Shown piece after piece: positions 7,770-17,900 of a stretch of DNA of 38,042 bases. The DNA comes from Acidobacteriaceae bacterium (lineage in GTDB: Bacteria; Acidobacteriota; Terriglobia; Terriglobales; Acidobacteriaceae), in contig PLZC01000169.1 in NCBI GenBank assembly GCA_003151985.1, positions 11,657 to 49,698 on the forward strand, in the 5' to 3' direction. The notes under the pieces are model-generated. The model saw only the letters and a list, made by a program, of their open reading frames with translations, did no database searches and was not told where the DNA came from. Each line of letters begins with the position of its first letter. Within the stretch, counting starts at the first letter, position 1. Made by a program: the position numbers and the translations under genes.

Positions 7770-8967
7770 ATACACCTTCCAGTTGTGTGATCATGCGGTG
7801 CAGGCTAAAGTGCTGTTTGACCCGCCGGAGGGCAGCAGTTGACATTTCACCGGCGAGTCGGTCAGACACCAACAATGCGCAGATTCTGTTGGCCGCCATC
7901 TTTACATCTCCAGCATCGACCAGGAATCCGGTATCGCCATCAACGACTAATTCTCCCGTGCCTCCAACATTTGTGGCGACCACCGGTCGTCCTGCCGACA
8001 TCGCCTCCAACACCACGTTGGGCAGACCTTCCGTGTGGGAGAGCAGACAGATCACCGAAGCCAGTTGATAAAGTGGCGCCGTCGAAATAACGTCACCCAG
8101 ATAATGAAAGCAATCATCGAGTCCGAGCATGTAGCGCAACTGCATCAGGCGGGAAAACAGTGCAGAATCCGAAGGTGCCCCAGCGACCACAAAGTGTGCA
8201 TCTGGATGTGCTGCATATACGAGTGCCGCGGCCTGAAGGAACTCCGTGTGGCCCTTCCACGACAGGATATTGGCGACCTTGAGCACAATCGGTGCGCCAA
8301 GCGGAAGATCCATACTCCTGCGCAACTCAAGATTCATTTCTTCGCTAGCTTTCGTCACAGGTGCAACACCGGTATACAACGTCATAACTCGGCTTGGGTC
8401 CAGACGGTCCTTACGGACTACAAGACTGCGTACCGCATCCGATACAGTCAAGACGCGGTCGCACATGCGGCCGGCAAGACGGTAGGCCAGGCGGTGTTTC
8501 GCGGAGCGCAGATGCCCCATATCACGGCGGCTGGAAATCAACACCTTTGTCCCGGACAGCTTGGCAACGAGCCCTCCCCAGATGTCGGCTGTCTCGAAGA
8601 ACGTATGAACAATATCGACTTCTTCGTCTCGAATAAAACTCCTCAGTTCAAAAGCAGATGACATTGCATGTGGTGTATAAGTGCGTGATAAAGCGATCAC
8701 CTTCACCGGAATTTGTAACAGCCGGTAGACATCGGGATGCAGGTTGCCGCGAAAGGTAGCTACGCTGCACCGGTATCGTGGCGAGAGGCTGCGAACCATC
8801 TGCATCATCGCACGCTCGCCGCCGCCGAGCGCTGAAAGCTGATCGATCAGAAACAGGACGTGAACCTGTTTCGGGGTTGATGCGCACACCGACGCTCCCG
8901 TCCCTGCATCTTCGGATCTTTGAAGCATCAAGGGAGTCATTGTGTCCCTGGGCTGCTGCGTGCTCAT
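7744..8967 (-). CDS. Family 4 glycosyltransferase
   Basis: Retaining GT-B glycosyltransferase of 407 residues. The N-terminal Rossmann domain carries LIDQLSALGGGERAMMQMV, a typical acceptor-side glycine loop. The C-terminal domain has VANILSWKGHTEFLQAAALV, a nucleotide-sugar-binding segment, and HTEGLPNVVLEAMSAGRPVV, the E-x7-E region that binds the donor. The first roughly 33 residues are unconserved-looking, and a later start is possible. The start codon overlaps the stop of the upstream O-antigen-ligase-type gene in an ATGA junction, so translation is probably coupled. Donor and acceptor are unknown. Confidence 0.92.
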   Translation of the reverse strand: MSTQQPRDTMTPLMLQRSEDAGTGASVCASTPKQVHVLFLIDQLSALGGGERAMMQMVRSLSPRYRCSVATFRGNLHPDVYRLLQIPVKVIALSRTYTPHAMSSAFELRSFIRDEEVDIVHTFFETADIWGGLVAKLSGTKVLISSRRDMGHLRSAKHRLAYRLAGRMCDRVLTVSDAVRSLVVRKDRLDPSRVMTLYTGVAPVTKASEEMNLELRRSMDLPLGAPIVLKVANILSWKGHTEFLQAAALVYAAHPDAHFVVAGAPSDSALFSRLMQLRYMLGLDDCFHYLGDVISTAPLYQLASVICLLSHTEGLPNVVLEAMSAGRPVVATNVGGTGELVVDGDTGFLVDAGDVKMAANRICALLVSDRLAGEMSTAALRRVKQHFSLHRMITQLEGVYESALRGD

Positions 8968-10370
8968 GTTGGAACCTCTTCCTTGATTGCCGTGATGCGC
9001 GTCCCCGCCATCTCTCTGCGCCTCCCGGCCCGTTTATGTGCACCCGGCTCGACCGCCGTAATTCGATGATTTTGTTCGATGATTCTGGCGCGGCATACGA
9101 GACCCAGAAACGTCCACATGTATGCCGTCACCTGCTGATACATCCATCGATCCCCGAAGACATTCACGAACGCGGAACAAACCATGAGTGCCGCAAAGGC
9201 AAGGCCGATGCCGCCAAAAAACGGGTCGTTGCTCGAATGAAAGAGGCGTATCCCCTCCCGTGTCATGATCCATAACAGGTAGAGGAACAGGCCAAGACCA
9301 ACAAAGCCTGTTTCGACTGTGACCTTCACATAGTAGTTATGGGTATCAAGGTAGTCTGCACTGCGGCCTAAATACCGATAAGTATCAAACCCGGTACCTA
9401 GAATCGGATGCTCGGGGATGATGGTGAACGCGTCTTCCCAAAGCTGCAAGCGCTCGTTCGCCGAGCTTTCCACTCCATTGCCGTCGTAGGTCATTAAGAT
9501 GCGTTCGCGAACCGCATTGGGCACGACTGTTTGCCAGGTAGCCAGTAACACCGCGACAACGACAAGATACTTGCGCTCTTTCATCACACCCAAAAAGATG
9601 AGGCCGGCTACAGTGCCGACATATGCTCCCCGAGAGAAACTGAGAAGGACGCAATAAGCTGCCAACAGAATCGAAGCATACACGAGGGCCTTGTACCAGA
9701 AATTACGCACTCCGGAGGCGAGGGCCAGAAGGAAAATCAACAATTCCGCCATGAATGCTGCTAACCCATTCTGCCCCGCATAGCCAAAGACCCCCGAATA
9801 GCGGAGGTTGTTGCTAAAGTGAGTAAAGTCTCTGCTCGATACCGTGTGATAGAAGCCCAAATTTGCTCGCAACACTGTAATCATCATCAGCGCCAACAAA
9901 GTCATCATCTGCTTTTTATCTTTGACGGCGGCAGTCACAACAATGAAGAAGAGTGGCATCTCCACTGTGTTTTTCCATACCGCGAACCTATCGTTTGAGG
10001 GCAGGATCGGCAATGGGAGCTGGCGCATGAAGGACCCCACCCACAACATGACATAGAGGAAAATGCAGAACCAGAGAAGATATCGATTCAGCGGGGTTGT
10101 GGGAAGCACGGCGGCGCCGTTTCTGTGCAAGAACAATCCCAGGAGCACCGACAATAGCAATGCGTCCACCAGTTTGTCGCCGAACGGCAGGGCCTGCAAG
10201 TGGTAACGCATCGTCTGGAGAGGCATCAGGGGGATGAGCATATACAGACCCACGATCGGTCGCCAGATTATGGACAGTGGTATGACACACGCGGCCATCA
10301 GGTAGACCAACAGGGAGGTGACACCAAGGCCGCCCCCCAACGCGACCATCGCTAGTGCATGGGGATGCAT
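8964..10370 (-). CDS. O-antigen ligase/polymerase family membrane protein (Wzy/WaaL-like)
   Basis: Polytopic inner-membrane protein of 468 residues with about ten hydrophobic segments and a large periplasmic loop. The loop holds the family signature region (SFSRGAYVGTVAG, then ERLQLWEDAFTIIPEHPILGTGFDTYRYLG, and HNYYVKVTVETGFVGL). In this locus, which has Wzx and a separate chain-length regulator, it is most likely the Wzy-type polymerase of repeat units. Sequence alone does not separate polymerase from ligase. The tail after about residue 435 is charged and cytoplasmic. It begins inside the last 19 bp of the preceding GT4 gene; GGGGG lies 7 bp before ATG 10370. Confidence 0.88.
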   Translation of the reverse strand: MHPHALAMVALGGGLGVTSLLVYLMAACVIPLSIIWRPIVGLYMLIPLMPLQTMRYHLQALPFGDKLVDALLLSVLLGLFLHRNGAAVLPTTPLNRYLLWFCIFLYVMLWVGSFMRQLPLPILPSNDRFAVWKNTVEMPLFFIVVTAAVKDKKQMMTLLALMMITVLRANLGFYHTVSSRDFTHFSNNLRYSGVFGYAGQNGLAAFMAELLIFLLALASGVRNFWYKALVYASILLAAYCVLLSFSRGAYVGTVAGLIFLGVMKERKYLVVVAVLLATWQTVVPNAVRERILMTYDGNGVESSANERLQLWEDAFTIIPEHPILGTGFDTYRYLGRSADYLDTHNYYVKVTVETGFVGLGLFLYLLWIMTREGIRLFHSSNDPFFGGIGLAFAALMVCSAFVNVFGDRWMYQQVTAYMWTFLGLVCRARIIEQNHRITAVEPGAHKRAGRRREMAGTRITAIKEEVPT

Positions 10371-11608
10371 GATGGACCCCCTACCGTCGATCGCATTTGT
10401 TCTCTACGAGCGATCCGTTGTTGGATCTCAAATAACTGGACGGCGCGAGATTGCCAGTCGAATTCCGCGCGGGCCCTGGCCAGTCCTGCTTTGCCCATGC
10501 GCGCCCTGAGGTCAGCATTGCGCAGCAACAGAAGCAGACATGAAGCTGTCTGTGCGACGTCTCCCGGTTCGCATAACAGTCCTGTTTCTCCGTCGACAAT
10601 AGATTGAGCTGTTCCTCCCGACCGGCCTCCAACCACGGGCTTGCCGGCTGCATTTGCCTCGATGAACACCATCCCAAAAGATTCAATGTCACCTGACTTG
10701 TCGCTTTGATTGACCATGCAGAAGATATCTGCTGAGCGGTAATAATCGCCGAGTTCGGCGTGCGGTATGTTGCCAACAAAGGTGACTGTTTTTGCCAGGC
10801 CGCTTTGCCGCACGGTCTCCTCGAGGTGGATCCGCTCCGGACCATCTCCCACGATCAGGTAACGCAGGTTCGGGAATTTCTTCAGGACAAGGGGCAAGCT
10901 GCACAATACAGTTTCGTGCCCTTTCTTTTTCACCAGGCGCCCAACAGTTAGCAGCACCGGGTCTGCGCGAAGCGAGAACTTTGACTCGATCCATTCGGGA
11001 CGTGGCCCAGGTGAAAAAGTCTTGAAGTCCACGCCAGGAGTAATCATCGTGACACGCGAAGTCGATCCCAGAATCGACGCCAAACGATCATGAGCAAAGC
11101 TGTTCGCAGCGACCAAGGCGTCGGCCGTTCGATAGATAGCGTCTCTCAGCTTGGGTTGCAGTCTCCTGCCGTCGGTCTGACTGATCTCGTCCCCGTGCAC
11201 AAAAACGAGTAGAGGGAACCTGGCGATCCGACGCAGGATCGCGCCCGCAGCGTCCTGCGGGAAAAGATCGCCGCAATGCACCGCAAGCGGGCTCGACCGA
11301 GCAGCCACGATGCCTGTGTGAACGAGCTTTCTGACTAGTGCGGGAGCGCGTTTCATCTTCCAGTCAGGCAACCGCTCATCGCGCCGGCGGATGCACAAAT
11401 TGGGATGAGAGGCCTCCCGATCGAAGGATTGCTCGCCCGCACAATGACTTGTATTGACCATGACCCTGCAGCCGAAGTCTTCTGCAAGCCGGCTGTAAAG
11501 GTTGTGGTAATAGGTGCGAGATCCGCCGGACCATGGAAGATAGGCGTCAACCTCAAGCAGCACATCCCATCGAGTTCGCGTTGGCTCCTCTGACCTATGC
11601 ATTCTCAT
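10352..11608 (-). CDS. Family 4 glycosyltransferase
   Basis: GT-B glycosyltransferase of 418 residues. Key segments are VDAYLPWSGGSRTYYHNLYSRL near the N-terminus, VFVHGDEI, LLTVGRLVKKKGHETVLCSL, LIVGDGPER, and ESFGMVFIEANAAGKPVVGG near the donor site. The frame stays open for 157 further codons upstream, but that stretch lies entirely within the Wzx gene and reads as low-quality, arginine- and histidine-rich protein. The true start is the ATG at 11608, which overlaps the Wzx stop as ATGA. It is expected to add one sugar to the lipid-linked repeat unit. Confidence 0.92.
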   Translation of the reverse strand: MRMHRSEEPTRTRWDVLLEVDAYLPWSGGSRTYYHNLYSRLAEDFGCRVMVNTSHCAGEQSFDREASHPNLCIRRRDERLPDWKMKRAPALVRKLVHTGIVAARSSPLAVHCGDLFPQDAAGAILRRIARFPLLVFVHGDEISQTDGRRLQPKLRDAIYRTADALVAANSFAHDRLASILGSTSRVTMITPGVDFKTFSPGPRPEWIESKFSLRADPVLLTVGRLVKKKGHETVLCSLPLVLKKFPNLRYLIVGDGPERIHLEETVRQSGLAKTVTFVGNIPHAELGDYYRSADIFCMVNQSDKSGDIESFGMVFIEANAAGKPVVGGRSGGTAQSIVDGETGLLCEPGDVAQTASCLLLLLRNADLRARMGKAGLARARAEFDWQSRAVQLFEIQQRIARREQMRSTVGGPSCIPMH

Positions 11609-13104
11609 CGTGATTCCTCCGCTGCGGCTAGAGTGTCGGATTTGCTGATCCGCGGCTGGCGATTCATGAGCACTCTTCTGCGAAGTTCCGGTCGCAACAA
11701 GGCGATGCCGGCGGAATAGAGACAAATCGCGATGGGCGCCTTGATCAGAAGATCGAGCCAGGCGGACGGAATCGCAATGAGTCTCAGCGCCGCTTGAATG
11801 ACGGTGACCAACGCGATACAACTGAGGAACGTATTGACAGGAAGCCGGAAGCGCAAATAGCGCCTGGATACCACGGCAAGCCCAGTCACCAGCAAAATAT
11901 AGCTGAGCAGGGTTGCCAAGGCGGCTCCCATGATGCCGATCCGGGGCAATAGCAGGACGTTCATGGCGAGGTTGGCGACGCAGCAAACGGTGGTCACGCA
12001 AGTGAGTACAATCGATTTCTTGTGGATCAGCAAAGGTGCATTGAAGAAGATGTGAAGCGCGTAGACCAGTAGCCCGCATACCAGCACTGGAAGCAGCGAG
12101 TGCGCAGCGGCAAATTGCTTCGACGCCAGAATGCTGACAAGATCGTCGGCGCCGACATATACCAGTAGTGCGACCATCCCACAGCCCAGCAGGAACATAT
12201 CTAGCGCCTGCGATAGAAAACGGGCAGTCGCCATCTCGCCCTGTTCAACCCATATCTTCATATACGCCGGGAACAGTGCCATGTTCACCGGAGTCATCAG
12301 TGCCTCTTCAGCATAAGTCGCTATGGCATAGGCTGCTGAGTATAGCCCGAGCTGACCAAAGCCGAGGTAACGGCCAATCAGTATACGGTCTCCGGAGTCC
12401 AACACTACGCTTGTAAGTTCATATGCAATCAGAGGAACGGAGAACCCAAGAGCGTTCATCGCGAATCGTGGTTGAAAGCTGGTGAAGGAGAAGAGTCCGG
12501 CGTTGTGAAACCAGATTGCCACGGCAGCAACGACCGCGCCTTCCGCGAGAACCAAACCGGCAAGAAAGTAGTGCAGGTCGATCGCTATGAGACTGAGGGC
12601 GCCAACCGAACAGACAATGCCAAGAGACTTCCCAGAGAGCTCACAAATGTTGAACAGCCAAGTGCGTTTCTCTGCACGAAGTAATCCGGAGAATACCGGT
12701 TGAATGGCGCGCACCGCCACGAGCGAGACTAGAAGAGGCAGAAGGTCGGTTATCTCACGTCCCAGGTTGATAACATGCGCCCGCACGAGGGCGAAGCCGA
12801 GTCCTGCGCACGTCAACGCCAACAACACGGAACTGACAATGAGAGTCGAGGCGCACGCGCGCTTGTTTTCTGGTGACAGCTTGCTTTGTTCCGGGAAGAA
12901 GCGCAAAGCGGCATTCTGGAGACCGCACTTGCTCAGAACGGTCCATAGCAGACCGATCTTGAGGAGCAGGCTGAGTTCACCATATTGCGCAACCGGCAGG
13001 ATCCGTGTCAATACAGGAAAGGATAGAAAACCAAGCATCATCAGGCCGGCTCGTCCGGCCAGATAATGGCTTGCGTGGGTTACAAGTTGTCGAAGGTCGC
13101 TCAC
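11605..13104 (-). CDS. wzx: Wzx-type polysaccharide flippase (oligosaccharide translocase)
   Basis: Integral inner-membrane protein of 499 residues with about 12-14 hydrophobic segments, in the MOP/MATE-like polysaccharide transporter family. The N-terminus ends its first segment with PVLTRILPVAQYGELSLL, and the middle carries DRILIGRYLGFGQLGLYSAAYAIA, both typical of Wzx. It would flip undecaprenyl-linked repeat units to the periplasm for polymerisation. The start is GTG 13104, overlapping the stop of the DUF2079 gene as GTGA, which indicates translational coupling. Confidence 0.92.
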   Translation of the reverse strand: MSDLRQLVTHASHYLAGRAGLMMLGFLSFPVLTRILPVAQYGELSLLLKIGLLWTVLSKCGLQNAALRFFPEQSKLSPENKRACASTLIVSSVLLALTCAGLGFALVRAHVINLGREITDLLPLLVSLVAVRAIQPVFSGLLRAEKRTWLFNICELSGKSLGIVCSVGALSLIAIDLHYFLAGLVLAEGAVVAAVAIWFHNAGLFSFTSFQPRFAMNALGFSVPLIAYELTSVVLDSGDRILIGRYLGFGQLGLYSAAYAIATYAEEALMTPVNMALFPAYMKIWVEQGEMATARFLSQALDMFLLGCGMVALLVYVGADDLVSILASKQFAAAHSLLPVLVCGLLVYALHIFFNAPLLIHKKSIVLTCVTTVCCVANLAMNVLLLPRIGIMGAALATLLSYILLVTGLAVVSRRYLRFRLPVNTFLSCIALVTVIQAALRLIAIPSAWLDLLIKAPIAICLYSAGIALLRPELRRRVLMNRQPRISKSDTLAAAEESR

Positions 13105-14966
13105 TTCCCTGCACCTTCCAGACGCATGGAGGCCAGAGGAGCTCCGATCAGCCGATACACCGTGTAATTGTCGCTTGAGTAAATTGCAGTGAATCGCGTC
13201 GAGTCCTGGAGCTGCGTCAAGAGTTCATCGTAATGATTCTGCCACTCGCTTGTAACTCCCATCCTTCGGGGATCGCGGTCCACAACCACGAATTCCGCGG
13301 AGGGGTGATGATAATCCAGCAGCCGCAATGTCTGGTACACCTGGTCACGATTGGCCGCGAGTGGCAGCATGTACCGGGGGACCGCTATGGCCGCAGTGAC
13401 GGGCAGCGTTTCAATAACCCGCCTTGCTTCAGTCTGCCAGGCTGCGGTGTTCCACCAACTCAATTCGGCATCTCCGAAAGAGAGCAGCGTCGTTCCAGCG
13501 CTTGCCAGCAATAGTGTAAAGGCCAGCAAGGATTGGCTCAAAGAGCGGAATGACGGCCGCATTCCAATCCATCGCACCGCGAAGACTGTGCCAGGCAGCA
13601 GAAGGATGAACGGAATAAGCGAGTAGTGACGAAATATGATGGCGGCATTGCAGCCAGGATCGCCTGCCAGATTGATCAGAATAAACGGTAGAGACACTAC
13701 GCTTACGGGCGAGAAGAAAGGCAGCACAAGACCAAACGGGCTGAACATCTGTTTCAAATAAACAATCGCCTTGTGCGTCAGGATCATTTGAGGGTGCAGG
13801 AACATCGTCCGCAGCATCTCTCCCGGCGATGCCCCCAAATACGAAAAGCAGCTCTCGACCGCTGACACCGCGCCCTGCTGAAAGTGCGGCAGCAAAATCG
13901 TCCAGGTAAACAATGTCCAGACAATTCCGATTGCAAAAGGTGGTACGAACCACTTGCGCTCGCGCCGTCCCAACATGGCGATCACTCCCATGCCAAAGAC
14001 AAGCAGGACCAGGTCTTCCCTGACAAACAGGCACAGGAGGAGGGAGGCGAGATAGGGAACGTACTGTCTCCGATAGAAGAAGAGGAGACTGAATAGGAGT
14101 GGTGGGCCGACCATGCTCAACGGCGCGTAGTCATAGAAATTCTGGAAGAGAATTGCGGGCGCACATAGGAAGGACATCGTCACCAAAGCTGACGGAAGTG
14201 GGGCGAGGCGATAGCGCGCAAGTTGGTAAGCCGGATAAGCCGAGAGGGCAAGGCATATATTGCGCACCACGAAGAGTGTTTCAGCATGGGGATATAGCCA
14301 ATAGATCGGCAGGAGAAAAAAGAGTGCAGGCTGGTTGTGGCTGGCGAAATCGCTGGAGACCGTCCTGGTGTAAAGCAGGTCGTGATACTGATTGCTAGAG
14401 AACAGTCTTCCGTGTAAACCCGTGTAGAGACACTGCATGAAATAACCAATATCTTGTCCTACATAGCCGAAGGCATGGAGCTTGGCGATGGCCAGCGCTG
14501 TTACAACCAGGCAATACACCGTGACGATTCCAGCAAGCCAGGCGGCAGGATGCAGGTGACGAGCATAAGGGATCAGTGTCTTATTTAGGTGGTCATGCAG
14601 TGTTTGTGCCAATAGGCAGATGATAGCTAACACCAGGGGCAGCAAGTGAGGCATGACTATCTTTGCAGACCCTGTCAGGTGTTCGGGCAAATACAAACCG
14701 AGCAGGTAAATCCAGAGTGCGGGCGAGCGTTCGCTGGATGGTCTCGCGAGGCGAAGACCAAGTACGACGACCCTTGGAAGCAAAAGGCAGGAAGCAGCCA
14801 AAAACAACAGAACCGAGTGCCTCCCGTGGTCCAGGAAATAGCGCCCAGCCCCCGCCATCCATAGTGCGCTGATGAGCATCTCAGCTGCGGTTGGTATTAG
14901 GTACCGCCGCAGTGAGCCTTGCGGGCGCGTATCGACGTTATTAATGGTGGATGTCTGAGCGCTCAT
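13101..14966 (-). CDS. DUF2079-family polytopic membrane protein, probable GT-C-type glycosyltransferase
   Basis: Inner-membrane protein of 621 residues with about 12 hydrophobic segments and a soluble C-terminal region from about residue 500. The first large periplasmic loop carries YVGQDIGYFMQCLYTGLHG, matching the DUF2079 signature of an acidic residue followed by GxFxQ. Later segments include HNQPALFFLLPIYWLYP and VREDLVLLVFGMG. DUF2079 belongs to the GT-C-like membrane glycosyltransferases that use lipid-linked sugars in the periplasm; the actual reaction is not established. Together with the dolichol-phosphate-mannose-synthase-like GT2 and the SMR pair encoded further up the locus, it could decorate the polymer outside the membrane. 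It starts 21 bp after the giant protein gene. Confidence 0.85.
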   Translation of the reverse strand: MSAQTSTINNVDTRPQGSLRRYLIPTAAEMLISALWMAGAGRYFLDHGRHSVLLFLAASCLLLPRVVVLGLRLARPSSERSPALWIYLLGLYLPEHLTGSAKIVMPHLLPLVLAIICLLAQTLHDHLNKTLIPYARHLHPAAWLAGIVTVYCLVVTALAIAKLHAFGYVGQDIGYFMQCLYTGLHGRLFSSNQYHDLLYTRTVSSDFASHNQPALFFLLPIYWLYPHAETLFVVRNICLALSAYPAYQLARYRLAPLPSALVTMSFLCAPAILFQNFYDYAPLSMVGPPLLFSLLFFYRRQYVPYLASLLLCLFVREDLVLLVFGMGVIAMLGRRERKWFVPPFAIGIVWTLFTWTILLPHFQQGAVSAVESCFSYLGASPGEMLRTMFLHPQMILTHKAIVYLKQMFSPFGLVLPFFSPVSVVSLPFILINLAGDPGCNAAIIFRHYSLIPFILLLPGTVFAVRWIGMRPSFRSLSQSLLAFTLLLASAGTTLLSFGDAELSWWNTAAWQTEARRVIETLPVTAAIAVPRYMLPLAANRDQVYQTLRLLDYHHPSAEFVVVDRDPRRMGVTSEWQNHYDELLTQLQDSTRFTAIYSSDNYTVYRLIGAPLASMRLEGAGK

Positions 14967-14987
14967 CTCTGTCCTTAGGGTTGAATG

Positions 14988-17900
14988 TTAGTAGCTAACT
15001 ACGCTTACGTTGGAGAAAGCTACTGGCTGGCTTGACACATCCAACGCTATGGCTCCGGCAGAGTAAGTCGAGTCAGTAATCGAGAGAACCTGCACATAGT
15101 CGACGAAGGCCGTAATTGTCGTTCCCTGTATGTCGATGCGGATGTGATGCGTGCCTACCGGCAGGTTGACCTTGGAGATGGTCGTCAGTGTGGAGCTATT
15201 TGTGTTGATGTTCCAGTTTGGCGCTTTCAGCAATTTGACCTGGCTGGTACCGGGATAGAGCCACAGCGCATACCCAGTTCCAGTGGCCGTATTGAGACGG
15301 AAGCGCAAGCCGCCCGGGAAGTTGCTTGCCGTCGTGAGTGTCATGTCGGCTTGCAATGTGTAATTCGTCCAGGACGAGTTGCCGGCATATTGCTGCGTAG
15401 CGCCGCCGCCGTTGTAGGCGTAGGTGTTGTTGATGATTGTCCAGTTTGCGGCAAGACCCTGCGGCGAAGGTGTCCAATTCGAATTCGAAGCGAAGTTATC
15501 GCCGAAGAGCAACGGACCGACTCTTAGAGACACCGGAATCTGCAAGGGCGTCGCACCGCTGCTCCCTGCAGGCACCAGAGAGAAGGTGTCGGTATAGGTC
15601 CCGGAAGTCATTCCTGATGTGATTGCCGCAGCCTGGATGGTCGATGGGGCCGTTGCTGAAGTCGTCGATGGACTGAACCATGTACTGGCGTGGGAGCCAT
15701 TCCACGTAATCGCTCCACCGGTGCTGGTAATGGTCAGGTTCTGAGTCGGGGCGTTTGTAGTAGTCGAACCAACGAAGTTCAGCGAGGTTGGCGCGGCAAC
15801 CAGTCCAGGATTTGTCACCGTCATTGTGACTGTTACGGTTGAGGTCGGGTTTACCGCGCCCGGAGCGGAGATGGTGAGATGGCCGGTGTAGGATCCAGCT
15901 ACCAGGCCGGCCTGGTTGACGGTTATTTGCGGTGAGGCAGGCGTAGTTCCGGATGAAGTGCCAGTCAGCCACGCAGAGTCGCTCGTCATTGTGAAGGAAA
16001 GACCCGCGTTCGTAGAAGTGAGGCTCAGGTTTTGTGCAGCCGGCGTCGCACCGCCGCTTGCAGCACTGAAGGTGAGCGACGCCGGGTTGATGGTTAGTTG
16101 ATTGGTGGATGGCTGAGTAACGATCGCGGAGATGGGGAGACTGACCGGCCCATTGATGGCGCCGAAGGAACTCAGATTAAGCTGACCGCTGTACGTTCCT
16201 GCAGTCAGCGCTGACGCATTTACAAGAACGGTTGCACTGCCGGGGGTCTGCCCGGTGGGCGCGGTTACGCTCAACCATGGCAGCCCCGACAGGGCCGACC
16301 ACGCGATCACGGTTCCGTCGCTAGTAGAGATTTGCAGCGGTTGCGTGGCGCTGGAACTGCCGGCAACGACCGTAAAAGTGTAGCTGGCCTGCGCTGAGTT
16401 CAGTTGCGCGGTGACTCCTTGATTTCCTGTTACCAGAACGTTCTCGAACTTGACTGGCTTGCTAGAGACATCAAGCGCAATCATCCCGCCGCTCAGGGTC
16501 GTGTCTGTAGCGGTCACCGCCGTAGCACCGTCGTAGGCCACGACGATCGTGCCATTGTTCATCGCCAGTGAAAGCGTGTGCCAGTTCACACTGTCCATCG
16601 TCAGGTGCGCAGATGTTCCGAGCAGCGCCGGAGTGGTGTTGATGTTCCATGCCGTCGTTCGCCACAACTTGATAACACCTTCTGCCGGATAGAGCCACGC
16701 CGCATAGGAAGCCCCAGTGGTCGGATTGATATAGCCACGAATGCCTCCCGGGTAGTCTGTAAGTGCGGATAGCTGAATGCCTGCTGAGACCGTGTAATTC
16801 GCCCAACTGTTGTTTCCGGCATAAATCTGTGTGGCGCCCCCACCGTTGTAGGAAACCACACCGTTGCTCAAGCTCCATCCGGACGCCAGACCAAGAGGGG
16901 AATAAGCCCATCCATCCAACGTTGTGCCAGGGAATGAATCCTGCATCAATGTTACCGGCGGTGTTAGTGCGATGTTCAGCGTTACAGTGACTGTCGAGCT
17001 TGGGTTCATCGCGGCCGGCGCGGAGATGGTGAGATGGCCGGTGTGAGACCCCGCGGCAAGGCCGGCCGTGTTGACGGTCACTTGCGTCGACGTTGGCGTG
17101 GTACCTGATGCTGTGCTCGTTAGCCAGGCTGGATCGCTGGCGATGGTGAAAGCCAGACCTGGCGTAGTGGAAGACATGGTGAGTGACTGCGCGGCTGGAT
17201 TGCTGCTGCCGACTGCTCCGGCAAAGGCGAGCGAAACCGGATTGATGGTGAGTTGATTGGTCGAGGGCTGCGTAACGGTCGCGGTGATGGGAAGACTGAT
17301 GGGCCCATTCGTGGCGCCGAACGAATTAAGGTTGAGTTGACCGTTGTATGTTCCTGCGGTGAGTGCAGAGGCATTTACCAGTACCGTTGCGCTGCCGGGG
17401 GTCTGCCCGGTAGGCGGAGTTACGGTCAACCATGGGAGCCCGGACAGCGCTGACCATGCGGCTACGGTCCCGTCGTTGGCCGAGATTTGCAATGGTTGTG
17501 CGGCGCTGGTGCCGCCGGCGGCGACTGTGAAGGTGTAGCCCGTCTGGACTGAGTTCAGTTGAGTGGTAACTGCTTGATTTCCGGTTACCAAAACATTGTC
17601 AAACTGGACGGGTTTGCTCGACACGTCGAGCGCAATCATGCCTCCGGTCAAAGTGGTGTCAGTCACAGTGACGGCAGGAAGACCGTCGTAGGAGACCGCA
17701 ATCTGACCGGCGTTCATCGACAGTGCCAGCGTGTGCCAGTTCACGTTGTCTATGATCAAGTGGGGCGATGTACCCAACAGGACGGGGGTGGTATTGATAT
17801 TCCACGTAGAGGTGCGCCAAAGTTTGACAACTCCCTCGGCCGGATAAAGCCATGCCGCGTAGGAGGCTCCCGTGGATGGATTGACGTATCCACGAATGCC

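Noticed and set aside
11609-12079. A 157-codon upstream extension of the GT4 gene starting at 11608
   Set aside because: It lies fully inside the Wzx gene, is rich in R, H and S without a fold, and the ATGA junction at 11605-11608 is the natural start.
14988-15100. A sorting signal (PEP-CTERM or similar) at the end of the giant protein
   Set aside because: The C-terminus ends in beta-strand sequence (SNVSVVSY) with no hydrophobic helix or basic tail.
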